Shown: positions 9,460 through 17,122 of the stretch, one piece after another
Numbering within the stretch: position 1 is the first letter of the stretch
How the letters are laid out: each line of letters opens with the position of its first letter
NCBI GenBank assembly: GCA_016711505.1
Contig: JADJSV010000004.1
Location: forward strand, 218,558 to 282,557
Reading direction: 5' to 3'
Origin: Bacteroidota bacterium
GTDB taxonomy: Bacteria; Bacteroidota; Bacteroidia; AKYH767-A; 2013-40CM-41-45
DNA: 64,000 nucleotides
The notes under the pieces: model-generated
Database searches by the model: none
What the model saw: only the letters and a program-made list of their open reading frames with translations
What the model was told of the DNA's origin: nothing
Made by a program: the position numbers and the translations under genes

Positions 9460-9474
9460 AAAAAATCACTGAAA

Positions 9475-9888
9475 ATGGAAGCAACAAAATTCAGGTTCAG
9501 GCAAACGGCAGCCGACAAACAAAAAGCATGGGATTTTTATACAAAACCCGAACACATCGTGAAATGGAATTTTGCATCCGACGACTGGCAATGTCCCCGC
9601 GCAACAAATGATATGCGTGTTGGGGGAAAGTATAGTGCACGGATGGAAGCGAAGGACGGAAGTTTTGGATTTGATTTCGAAGCTGTATATGATCAAATCG
9701 TTCCTGGAGAGAAATTTCAATATACAATGCCGGATGGCAGATTGGTAAATGTTGAATTCGAAAAGAACGGTAATAGCACCAATGTTAAAGTGTTATTTGA
9801 TGCGGAATCGGTTAATTCTCTGGAGCTTCAAAAAGGTGGGTGGCAAACAATTCTGGATAATTATAAAAAGTATGCTGAGAAAAATTAA
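9475..9888 (+). CDS. Second SRPBCC domain protein (AHSA1-like)
   Basis: A 137-residue SRPBCC protein, shorter than and distinct from its upstream neighbour. It begins TKFRFRQTAADKQKAWDFYT, continues with HIVKWNFASDDWQCPRATND and MRVGGKYSARMEAKDG, and ends with a helix (GGWQTILDNYKKYAEK). The HI..WN.AS..W.CP pattern is typical of the DUF1801/SRPBCC group in soil and water bacteria. It starts 15 bp after the previous stop in the same operon. Function and ligand are unknown. Confidence in the fold is high; confidence in any role is low. Confidence 0.88.
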   Translation: MEATKFRFRQTAADKQKAWDFYTKPEHIVKWNFASDDWQCPRATNDMRVGGKYSARMEAKDGSFGFDFEAVYDQIVPGEKFQYTMPDGRLVNVEFEKNGNSTNVKVLFDAESVNSLELQKGGWQTILDNYKKYAEKN

Positions 9889-9984
9889 ATTATTGTGGTG
9901 TGATTTTAATTACTTAGAATCTCACCACTTTAATTTGTTTTAAGATAGCGGTTCAATCCAATTGTTTTACCGTATTTTGCACCA

Positions 9985-11253
9985 ATGATAAACCGGTTTA
10001 TTAAAGACAAAGAGTCATTTTTAGCCTTTCGCTACATTGATTACCGGAGATTTATCTTTTCCAAGTTCATGTTAACGCTTGCACTGCAAATACAGTTTGT
10101 AGTTATCAGCTGGCAGGTTTATCAACTGACACATGATTTTCTTGCACTTGGACTGTTAGGTTTGTTTGAAGCAATTCCTGCTGTTACTCTGGCACTTTTC
10201 GGCGGATACATTTCCGACCGAAACGACAGGCAAAAAATTGTTTTCATTGTAATGATGATGCAAATGCTTTGCAGTGTAGCATTGGTTTTTATTTCCTACC
10301 ATTATACAAGTAATCCGAATGAAGTTGTAACAGTATTTCCATACTATGTAATCATGTTTTTTGTCGGATTGCTGCGCGGTTTTTACAGTCCTGCACAGTT
10401 TCCCTTGATGACACAGCTTGTTCCACGTGAAGCTTATGCAAATTCGTCTGCATGGAATTCTACTTTCTGGCATATAGCAGTTGTAGTTGGATCTTCAATT
10501 GGAGGATTGCTGCTGGCTTTCTTTGGAGCAAATGTTGTCTATATAATTGTTGTTTTGTGTTTGCTTTTAGGTGTGATTCAGATCTACAGAATTCCGCCGC
10601 AACCACCACAAGCAGTTAAGCAGGGTGAGAGTGTGAAAGACAGCATCAAGCAAGGTTTGAGTTTTGTTTTTAATAATCAGATGATCTTCGGTGCAATGCT
10701 ACTGGATCTCATCGCAGTTTTGTTTGGAGGCGCAACAGCGATGTTGCCGGTCTTCGCCAGTGAAGTTTTACATGTTGGTGAAACCGGTTTTGGAATCCTT
10801 CGTGCAGCACCCTTTGTCGGATCAGTAGCGATGGCTTTATACATGACAAAGCATCCGCCTTTGAAAAATTCGGGTAAAAAGTTGTTGGCCTGTGTGGCAG
10901 GATTTTCACTCTGCATGATATTCTTTGCGCTAAGCAAAAATTTCTATTTGTCTTTTGCGATTCTTGTTCTCAGCGGAGCATTCGATAATGTCAGTGTTGT
11001 GATCCGTTCCATGATCGTCCAATTTTTCACGCCCGATGAAATGCGTGGCCGCGTTTCATCGGTAAGCACAATGTTTATCAGTTCATCTAATGAGATCGGT
11101 GCCTTTGAATCCGGCTTTGCTGCAAAACTTTTAGGCCTTGTTCCATCCGTAGTGATCGGTGGAAGCGTAGCGATCCTGTCAGTCGGTGGCGCATTCGCCT
11201 GGCTTCCTAAATTAAGAAGGTTGGATCTGCAGGATATGATGGATAAAAATTAA
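9985..11253 (+). CDS. MFS transporter (MFS_3/EntS-like exporter)
   Basis: An inner-membrane protein of 422 residues with about 12 hydrophobic helices. Loop 2-3 carries the MFS motif A (GGYISDRNDRQK, residues 73-84). A second DEMRGRVSS block near residue 350 is the equivalent motif in the second half. This DEMRGRV motif is typical of the MFS_3 group that includes the enterobactin exporter EntS and many drug or peptide exporters. It stands alone after the SRPBCC operon and ends tail-to-tail with the operon at 11.3-14.2 kb. The substrate is unknown. Confidence 0.9.
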   Translation: MINRFIKDKESFLAFRYIDYRRFIFSKFMLTLALQIQFVVISWQVYQLTHDFLALGLLGLFEAIPAVTLALFGGYISDRNDRQKIVFIVMMMQMLCSVALVFISYHYTSNPNEVVTVFPYYVIMFFVGLLRGFYSPAQFPLMTQLVPREAYANSSAWNSTFWHIAVVVGSSIGGLLLAFFGANVVYIIVVLCLLLGVIQIYRIPPQPPQAVKQGESVKDSIKQGLSFVFNNQMIFGAMLLDLIAVLFGGATAMLPVFASEVLHVGETGFGILRAAPFVGSVAMALYMTKHPPLKNSGKKLLACVAGFSLCMIFFALSKNFYLSFAILVLSGAFDNVSVVIRSMIVQFFTPDEMRGRVSSVSTMFISSSNEIGAFESGFAAKLLGLVPSVVIGGSVAILSVGGAFAWLPKLRRLDLQDMMDKN

Positions 11254-11284
11254 ATTATTTTCTAAAAAAATCATTTTTCATTCA

Positions 11285-12169
11285 TTATTTTTTAAAACAA
11301 ACCCCCAAAACAATTTCATTTTTTACCTGAAGTTTGTAATTGTAAGGCGGATCGTAAACCATCTGGTTTTCGAAACTAATATTTATCGATTTAAAGAGTT
11401 CATACATAATTCTGTTTTTTGTGTATAATGTTGCATCTTCTTTCGTCAGACCTTTTATAAATATCCGGGAACTGTTGCGCCAATTGAAAAGATCTTTTGC
11501 CCACGACTTGTTGATCGATACTGTTATGCTTGAACCAATTTCTGTCATATAAGAAAAGTTTGAGCTTATATTTTTATGTTGAGGGTAAAAAGAGGAAATT
11601 TTATCAGACAGAAATGTTGTTTTTAAATCAACAGGTGAAAAATTTACCAGATTGCCTTTCCTGAAATCGAAATTAAATCCGGTTCCAATGTTGAAAATTA
11701 TCGGAAGAAGAGGTTGTTTGGATAGTACTTTTATGAATTCATCCTTTAAAAATGTGTATTCATACGCATTCGTCATTTGCGTTTTAATATTGATGTTGAT
11801 AGAATTGACAACATTGATGAACTGAAACTCCCAATTACCTTTTAATTCAATTTCATCATCTCTGACATCTATTATGCTGTCGATATATTTGGTAAAAGAC
11901 AATTCAATGTTTGTTTCCTGTTTTGAACGGTAGCTCCGGGTTGATTTATTTCTTACCAGACTTGCCCTGGTAGTAATATCAAGATTGAAATTATTATCGT
12001 TGTGGAAATTGACAAGTTGCTGAAAATTTGATGCAAAATAGAATTGACCACTCTTTGAAATTTTACAAGAATCTATCTTACTGATCGAAATTGAATCACC
12101 CTGGCCAAATGCTGAATATGTTGCTAAGTGTAACAAAATTAAGAACAGCAGGCGGGCAATTTTGTTCAT
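11285..12169 (-). CDS. Outer-membrane beta-barrel-like protein (DUF3078-like)
   Basis: A 294-residue exported protein with a signal peptide (NKIARLLFLILLHLATYSAFG). The rest is an alternation of beta strands with aromatic ends and polar loops (FYFASNFQQLVNFHNDNNFN; SNFSYMTEIGSSITVSI), as in small outer-membrane barrels such as DUF3078 proteins of Bacteroidota. The last residues (IVLGVCFKK) lack the usual terminal Phe. It overlaps the upstream gene by ATGA (12166-12169), so it is the last member of a coupled four-gene operon. Exact family and function are unknown. Confidence 0.7.
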   Translation of the reverse strand: MNKIARLLFLILLHLATYSAFGQGDSISISKIDSCKISKSGQFYFASNFQQLVNFHNDNNFNLDITTRASLVRNKSTRSYRSKQETNIELSFTKYIDSIIDVRDDEIELKGNWEFQFINVVNSININIKTQMTNAYEYTFLKDEFIKVLSKQPLLPIIFNIGTGFNFDFRKGNLVNFSPVDLKTTFLSDKISSFYPQHKNISSNFSYMTEIGSSITVSINKSWAKDLFNWRNSSRIFIKGLTKEDATLYTKNRIMYELFKSINISFENQMVYDPPYNYKLQVKNEIVLGVCFKK

Positions 12170-12711
12170 TCGGAATTTAGTATAGCATTGATCTTTGTTT
12201 GAACTGTAGTAGAAATGAAACCAAATCCTTCCGAAAATAAGTCCTGATAGGAAAACAGATAGAATTGATTTTTCTTAATGATCACTAATTCCGGTGTAGG
12301 TGTATTGTCATTCCATTTTTCAGAATAGGTAACACTGTATGCCTGAAAACCGGGAAAAAGAATGGTCAATTCGTAAATGTTTCTTTTTCTTTCAAGTGAT
12401 GTTGAATCAGAATGTGAAACAGCATGTAATTGGAATGGATATTCTTTTTGTAATACCAAGAGGTAATCAGTTAGAGTCTGAAAACAATTTTGGCAACTCT
12501 TATTATTTTTCACAATGAGAAAATAAATACTGTCATTTGAAAAAAATTGAGATGTATTTTGTTTTGAATAGAATTTCCAGCCTGTTACATAACCATCATC
12601 AATGTTTTTTGATATCGTAATTCCTGAATTGAAGAAAATAATGAAGAAAAGAAAACTAATGAATTTCAATCTTTGAGATCCTGATAATAAATTCCGGATC
12701 GTTATTTTCAT
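12166..12711 (-). CDS. Membrane-anchored thioredoxin-like protein with a CxxC motif
   Basis: The start chosen is ATG 12709-12711, because the sequence after it gives a signal anchor (LKFISFLFFIIFFNSG); the longer frame from 12801 lies inside the upstream gene. The protein is 181 residues. A beta strand (SIYFLIVKNN) is followed by SCQNC (Cys 73 and 76) and a helix, then further on a TPTPELVII segment that looks like the cis-Pro strand. That order is the thioredoxin/TlpA fold. It likely acts on thiols in the periplasm. The motif NKSCQNC differs from the classic CGPC and CPHC. It is the third gene of a four-gene operon. Confidence 0.65.
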   Translation of the reverse strand: MKITIRNLLSGSQRLKFISFLFFIIFFNSGITISKNIDDGYVTGWKFYSKQNTSQFFSNDSIYFLIVKNNKSCQNCFQTLTDYLLVLQKEYPFQLHAVSHSDSTSLERKRNIYELTILFPGFQAYSVTYSEKWNDNTPTPELVIIKKNQFYLFSYQDLFSEGFGFISTTVQTKINAILNSE

Positions 12712-13831
12712 AGAAAATATTTTTTCTGTTTTCATTTTCTTCATCGGTAAGTTTTGGATCAGGTAAATAATTGTCTTCTTCAAGTGAAATTGAATATCCA
12801 TCAGTGAATAATAGATATGGATCTATGTGAAATGTAAGTTCATCTTTACAATCTAAATGGTAGCCTGATTTTGGAATCAAAATTCTTTCCGGATCCAGGT
12901 ATATGTTATTATTTACGTTGTAGACAAAATTTTTAGTTGAAGAAACCTTTGAACCGGGCATACTTACGGAAATCAGAAGTAGCGAATCATCGGCAAAATG
13001 AATGCTTTGAATTCTTGAAAACGTGATCAGACCGGGTTCAAAGTTTGCTATAAATTCTTTGGGATTTATAATAGCCGGTGAAGTTTCGACGGGAATCTTA
13101 TTATTGGGAAGATTGATCCAATCATCTGTTTGTGGCAATTCAATTGTATGTATTAGATTCAAGTTCAGGTCATAAATGTGAATTCGGTTTCCACACGGCT
13201 CCGCCACTGCAATTCTCCTTCTATTATTGGTGATCCAGTTTTGAGGAAAATGACTTAATCCAATACAAGGTACTTCCGGATGGATAACTGTAAGAAATTT
13301 TCTTTGGCGTGCATTATAAATTGCCAGACTGGTATTGTGAACACTATCCTTGAATAAAAACAAGTTAGAATTAATAACTTTTGCGTTAAAGGCCATCATC
13401 CTTTGAGGGAATTGGACTTCTTCTACAAATTTAAATTCACCTTGGACCGGTTTAAAGAGGAACCATTTTAAATCGTAATCATCCTGCATTAACAGGAAGG
13501 AATCATTTAGTGCAATTGCCGGACATTGAAGGACCTTCATGATTGTAGGCGCCATTACAATTATGTCTGCACGCTTGTTTGTTTTCAAGTCTAACGTATG
13601 AATCGTTAATTGCCGCTTTTCAAGATTCCACGACCGGGAAGTCACGAATGAGAATAGATTTGTTGAAATGGAAGTCCGGCAAAGAGGGTCAATGGATAAT
13701 TCTCCCGTGAATATGATCGTATCATTTTTCTCATTCGCCCTGCAAAACAGGGTTGTAATGAAAAAGAAACAGAGGGTCATATAGACCCTGCTGTTTTTAA
13801 CAAATTTATTACTTCTCCAAAAGTACTTCAT
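12656..13831 (-). CDS. Exported propeller-like protein (possible 6-bladed beta-propeller)
   Basis: A protein of 391 residues from ATG 13831, or 374 from ATG 13780, which gives a cleaner signal peptide (MTLCFFFITTLFCRA) and no overlap with the upstream gene. The body has repeated beta-strand blocks with IY/IH-D motifs (NRIHIYDLNLNLIHTIELP; NTSLAIYNARQRKF; IQSIHFADDSLLLISV) spaced like blades of a propeller. This matches the BF3164-like/6-bladed beta-propeller group common in Bacteroidota, often next to thioredoxin-like genes. Cofactor or ligand is unknown. The last 55 bp overlap the start of the next gene, which suggests coupling. Confidence 0.65.
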   Translation of the reverse strand: MKYFWRSNKFVKNSRVYMTLCFFFITTLFCRANEKNDTIIFTGELSIDPLCRTSISTNLFSFVTSRSWNLEKRQLTIHTLDLKTNKRADIIVMAPTIMKVLQCPAIALNDSFLLMQDDYDLKWFLFKPVQGEFKFVEEVQFPQRMMAFNAKVINSNLFLFKDSVHNTSLAIYNARQRKFLTVIHPEVPCIGLSHFPQNWITNNRRRIAVAEPCGNRIHIYDLNLNLIHTIELPQTDDWINLPNNKIPVETSPAIINPKEFIANFEPGLITFSRIQSIHFADDSLLLISVSMPGSKVSSTKNFVYNVNNNIYLDPERILIPKSGYHLDCKDELTFHIDPYLLFTDGYSISLEEDNYLPDPKLTDEENENRKNIFYENNDPEFIIRISKIEIH

Positions 13832-14174
13832 CTTCCACAGTTGTAATTACTAATTCGTCTTTGTCTGTTGTTTTCCATGAAACAGGCAATACATCCTGAA
13901 ATTTGATTGAACCTTCCCGCTCGCCTTTAGCATAACGCGCCTGAACTTCATTAACTACATCTTGCATGATAATAGTTTTAAAGCCCGCAGTTACACCGAA
14001 GCTTACAGGACATTTGTTGTGTCCGTTTCCTTTGCATTCACAACGGCGGTTATTTACCATTACATAATTGTACATGTGGTTAGCTCCTCCACCTTGAATG
14101 ACGATCGTGTAAGCTGATGCTGACGAGATCATCGATGCGACTAGCGCAAAAATCATTAAGAATTTTTTTGTCAT
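13809..14174 (-). CDS. Small exported protein with a CxC-x7-C cysteine cluster
   Basis: A 121-residue protein with a clear Sec signal peptide (KKFLMIFALVASMISSASA, cut near residue 21). The mature part has three cysteines at 45, 47 and 55 in RRCECKGNGHNKCPVSFG, and a long polar C-terminal half. No family is recognised. It is the first gene of the minus-strand operon that continues with a propeller-like protein and a CxxC thioredoxin-like protein, so it could be the substrate or redox partner of the latter. That role is inference from gene order and the cysteines only. Confidence 0.7.
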   Translation of the reverse strand: MTKKFLMIFALVASMISSASAYTIVIQGGGANHMYNYVMVNNRRCECKGNGHNKCPVSFGVTAGFKTIIMQDVVNEVQARYAKGEREGSIKFQDVLPVSWKTTDKDELVITTVEDEVLLEK

Positions 14175-14329
14175 AGTTTTGATTTTTTTGAATTATGTGA
14201 TTAATTAATTTTGATGGAACAAATCTCGGGTATAGTGAAGCAGATTACAACCGCATAAAATAAGGATGATTAAAGACCCTGCTTTTTTTAATTACTGACG
14301 AATTCTTATCTTGCCGGAAAATCGGAATT

Positions 14330-15109
14330 ATGCCAAAGAAAAATTTTAGAATATTAAGCTGGAATGTAAATGGTATTCGTGCCGTCTGGAAAAAAGGTTT
14401 TTTGGAATGGCTTCAAAAAGACGATCCGGATGTTTTGTGTCTTCAGGAAACTAAAGCTCAGATAGATCAGTTAGGTGAGGAGATCCGTAGCGTCAATAAT
14501 TACAAATCATTTTTCTTTTCTGCAGAAAAAAAAGGATATAGTGGAGTAGCAGTTTATTCAAAAGTTGAACCAATTGCTGTGAGATCCGGATTCAACAGTC
14601 CTGAATTTGATAGTGAAGGAAGAGTTTTGGAGGTAGAATTTGAAAACTTTGTTTTGTATAATGTTTACTTTCCAAACGGTGGCCGCGGTCCGGAAAGAGT
14701 AAAGTATAAACTCGATTTTTATGAGCAACTTTTCAAAAGAGCAGAAGAGATGCGTAAAAAGAAAAAGAACATTGTTGTAGTCGGAGATTATAATACTGCG
14801 CATAAAGAAATTGATCTAGCTCGTCCGGGACCGAATATGAAAACAAGCGGTTTTCTTCCCGAGGAAAGGGCTTGGGTCGATAAAATTATTGAAATGGGTT
14901 ATGTTGATATTTTCAGAGAATTCAATAGCGAACCCGGACAATATACCTACTGGGATGTGATCACGCGTGCACGAGAAAGAAATACAGGCTGGCGAATAGA
15001 TTATTTTATGATCTCTGAAGAAATGAAAAAAATGGCTGTGAATGCAACCATTCATCCATTAGTTATGGGAAGTGATCATTGTCCGATTGAACTTGAAATT
15101 AAGTTATAA
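14330..15109 (+). CDS. xth: Exodeoxyribonuclease III (AP endonuclease)
   Basis: A 259-residue member of the EEP nuclease fold, normal size for ExoIII. It repairs abasic sites by cutting the DNA backbone 5' to the lesion and has 3'-phosphodiesterase/exonuclease activity. Key residues visible: Asn in SWNVNGIRA (10-18), the Mg-binding Glu40 in CLQETKAQ, the Tyr/Asn block YNVYFPNGG, the catalytic Asp/Asn in GDYNTAHKEIDL, and the final GSDHCPIEL with Asp and His. Start ATG 14330. The gene is followed by a strong bidirectional terminator at 15113-15142. It is divergent from the small-protein operon. Confidence 0.95.
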   Translation: MPKKNFRILSWNVNGIRAVWKKGFLEWLQKDDPDVLCLQETKAQIDQLGEEIRSVNNYKSFFFSAEKKGYSGVAVYSKVEPIAVRSGFNSPEFDSEGRVLEVEFENFVLYNVYFPNGGRGPERVKYKLDFYEQLFKRAEEMRKKKKNIVVVGDYNTAHKEIDLARPGPNMKTSGFLPEERAWVDKIIEMGYVDIFREFNSEPGQYTYWDVITRARERNTGWRIDYFMISEEMKKMAVNATIHPLVMGSDHCPIELEIKL

Positions 15110-15112
15110 ATA

Positions 15113-15143
15113 AAAAAGCCGGTCGATAAACCGGCTTTTCTAT
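15113..15143. terminator. Bidirectional Rho-independent terminator
   Basis: AAAAGCCGG (15114-15122) pairs with CCGGCTTTT (15131-15139) around the loop TCGATAAA. A- and T-runs lie on both sides, so it can stop xth and the converging minus-strand gene ending at 15146. Confidence 0.85.
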
Positions 15144-15145
15144 TT

Positions 15146-15630
15146 TTATGATAGCATTATTTTATGCCAGCTTTCTTTTACAGGTATTTGCCACTTTGTT
15201 TTTAATTCTGATTTTTTCTCGATCAGATTATTAAAAACAATTGTCTCTTCCGTAATTGTCCGGCTTTTAACAATTCTTCGAATTTATTTTTAGGCAACAA
15301 TTTTATTGCATCCTGATCTTTATATGCCAGCAAGAGTCTGTTCATGAAATTCACATTCATTTGACTTTCCATTTTTTTCAAAAAGTTGAAACATTTGTCT
15401 ATAGAACATCCAGATGCTGATGTTTTACTTTCATCGATCATAATTACAATAAAGCGATCGTGTAAGACTTCAAAGCTTCCTGACAATGCAACATTATGTG
15501 CTGTCCACTCGGAAACAAATTTCTCTAATTCTGATCTTAAATTACTTTGCTCCTCTGTTGTTAATTCACGATCTGATTGATAGATCCAGATTCTTGAATT
15601 TTCGGAGAGTGCTGTTGAGGGTAAATACAT
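15146..15630 (-). CDS. Conserved Bacteroidota protein often labelled ABC transporter ATPase, one frameshift
   Basis: A soluble protein of about 161 residues. The intact part runs MYLPSTALSENSRIWIYQSD to FEELLKAGQ. In the raw frame it then stops at 15223. Adding one base near 15256 restores a further block ITEETIVFNNLIEKKSEL and ending VKESWHKIMLS, stop at 15146-15148, which is the conserved end of this family. Family members carry a misleading ABC ATPase name but have no Walker motifs; the role is unknown. Conserved Cys residues occur in SASGCSIDKCFNFL. The break is best explained as a sequencing error. Confidence 0.8.
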
Positions 15631-15631
15631 T

Positions 15632-15675
15632 TTTTTAACTAATAACTATTAACTAATAATCGATAACTACTGCCC
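15632..15675. repeat. AACTAATAACTATT word repeat
   Basis: Three to four imperfect words (aactaataac, tattaactaataa, tcgataacta) lie between two minus-strand genes. No clear inverted partner. It belongs to the set of intergenic word repeats in this window. Confidence 0.45.
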
Positions 15676-15698
15676 ATTCTTAAGATGGACTGTTTTTT

Positions 15699-16460
15699 TT
15701 ATTTAATTTTAGGTGTTGCGATGATGGTGGATTTGGTGATCTCGCCGTTTTTATAAATTACTTTTTTTGTAACGTTTGAGTCTTCATGAAGGATCCATTC
15801 ACCTTCTTCTGAATCATTGACAAATTTTCCTTCGCGAAGTATTGCACCTTTCGGATTATATTCTTTTGCTGAACCGTTCAGAACGCCATCGGAATAAGTG
15901 TATTCAACTGATGGTTGTCCGTTTTGTAAATACCAGATTGCTTTACCATCCTTTTTTCCATTCTTAAATGTTGCTTCTTCCTGAAGTTTTCCATCATCAT
16001 AATAGGCTTTTCTGTTACCATGTAGGATTCCATTCACGTAATTCTCAACTGACTTTATTTTATTGTTAGTACCATAAGTCGTTTTTTGTCCATGGAGAGA
16101 ATCATCCTTATAAGTTGCATCAACAGAGATCATTGTTCCGGGACCAAATTTTAATAACGAACCATTCTTTTTTCCGTTTTTGAATTCTTCGAGAGAAGTG
16201 ATCAATCCGGTTGAACTGTAATTCCGCCAGACACCTTCTTTAACGTTGGATTTCATACTGCCTTGTGATACAATAGTACCCTTAGGATTTTTAATCGTCA
16301 TATGAACTAGTTGCGGATCGTTATTGTCTTTTTCGAAAGTAGTATCATTCAAAAAGTTGTCTTCAACCTTGAATGGCTTTACCTGATCACTCTTTGGAAT
16401 CTGGGCGAATGCTGTGAAAGGAAACAGCAGCAATAAAACTATTTTATAGCTTTTCATCAT
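15699..16460 (-). CDS. Exported MORN-repeat protein (YwqK family-like)
   Basis: A protein of 253 residues with a signal peptide (MKSYKIVLLLLFPFTAFA). It holds about seven MORN_2-type repeats of the form NGxxxGxxxxY, for example FKNGKKNGSLLKFG, YVNGILHGNRKAYYDDG and YSDGVLNGSAKEYNPKG. Such proteins are grouped with the YwqK antitoxin family by name, but exported Bacteroidota members have no proven antitoxin role. The repeats form a beta-meander. It probably sits in the periplasm or outer surface. The start is ATG 16460 or the Met next to it (16457). Confidence 0.85.
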   Translation of the reverse strand: MMKSYKIVLLLLFPFTAFAQIPKSDQVKPFKVEDNFLNDTTFEKDNNDPQLVHMTIKNPKGTIVSQGSMKSNVKEGVWRNYSSTGLITSLEEFKNGKKNGSLLKFGPGTMISVDATYKDDSLHGQKTTYGTNNKIKSVENYVNGILHGNRKAYYDDGKLQEEATFKNGKKDGKAIWYLQNGQPSVEYTYSDGVLNGSAKEYNPKGAILREGKFVNDSEEGEWILHEDSNVTKKVIYKNGEITKSTIIATPKIK

Positions 16461-16558
16461 ATTATTTTGAAGTGTAAAGATAAGGTTTATTGACGCAAAA
16501 AATACAAGTGTAAAAATGATGTTTATATGAAAAATGTGGTGTGATTTTATACTATTTC

Positions 16559-16566
16559 TATCTTTG
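16559..16566 (+). promoter_or_regulatory. TATCTTTG -7 box directly before a start codon
   Basis: An exact match to the Bacteroidota -7 consensus TAnnTTTG, ending 4 bp before ATG 16571. Transcription would start at or just beside the ATG, so the message would be leaderless or nearly so. No convincing -33 TTG is seen. Confidence 0.5.
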
Positions 16567-16570
16567 GAAC

Positions 16571-17089
16571 ATGAAAGTTGACATCAGAATTGCATTGCCC
16601 GCAGACTATAAACTAATTACTAAAGTTGGACATGATACGTTCTACGAAACCTGGAAGGATGTCAATACTCCTGCGGATATGGCAGTGTATCTGAAAAAAG
16701 CTTTTGACCCAAAAGTTATTTTATCAGATCTTGAAAATCCGGCAAATACTTTTCTCATTGCAAGTATAGGCAATGAAGTTATAGGTTATGCAAAAATTCG
16801 CCGCGACAGAACCTATGATGAGTTCAAAGGAGAACCGGCAATTGAAATTGAACGGATCTACGTTTTCAATAAATATCAACGACAGAAAGCCGGACAATTA
16901 TTGATGGATGAATGTCTGCGAATCTCAAACGAAGAAAATTTTACCTGGCTTTGGCTCGGAGTAAATATTGATAACCACAAAGCAATCAACTTTTATAAAA
17001 AATATGAATTTGTTATTTTTGGAGAAAAGGGGTTTCAGTTGGGAGATGCGGTGGATACGGACTATTTGATGAAGAAGAAAATTGGTTAA
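16571..17089 (+). CDS. GNAT family N-acetyltransferase
   Basis: A 172-residue acetyl-CoA-dependent acyltransferase. It begins MKVDIRIALPADYKLITKVG, the usual first strand and helix. The acetyl-CoA loop is IERIYVFNKYQRQKAGQLLMDE (R/Q-xx-G-x-G/A form; here QRQKAGQ). Motif B is WLWLGVNIDNHKAINFYKKYEF, typical of the spermidine/protein acetyltransferase branch. The ATG at 16571 was chosen because the longer frame from 16541 runs through the -7 box. The acceptor is unknown. It is convergent with lptD. Confidence 0.9.
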   Translation: MKVDIRIALPADYKLITKVGHDTFYETWKDVNTPADMAVYLKKAFDPKVILSDLENPANTFLIASIGNEVIGYAKIRRDRTYDEFKGEPAIEIERIYVFNKYQRQKAGQLLMDECLRISNEENFTWLWLGVNIDNHKAINFYKKYEFVIFGEKGFQLGDAVDTDYLMKKKIG

Positions 17090-17122
17090 TATTTCGTCAA
17101 CCAGGACAGAGTTCTGGTTAAC

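Noticed and set aside
12711..12801. Upstream start of the thioredoxin-like protein at 12801
   Set aside because: That start lies inside the upstream propeller-like gene; ATG 12711 gives the signal anchor directly.
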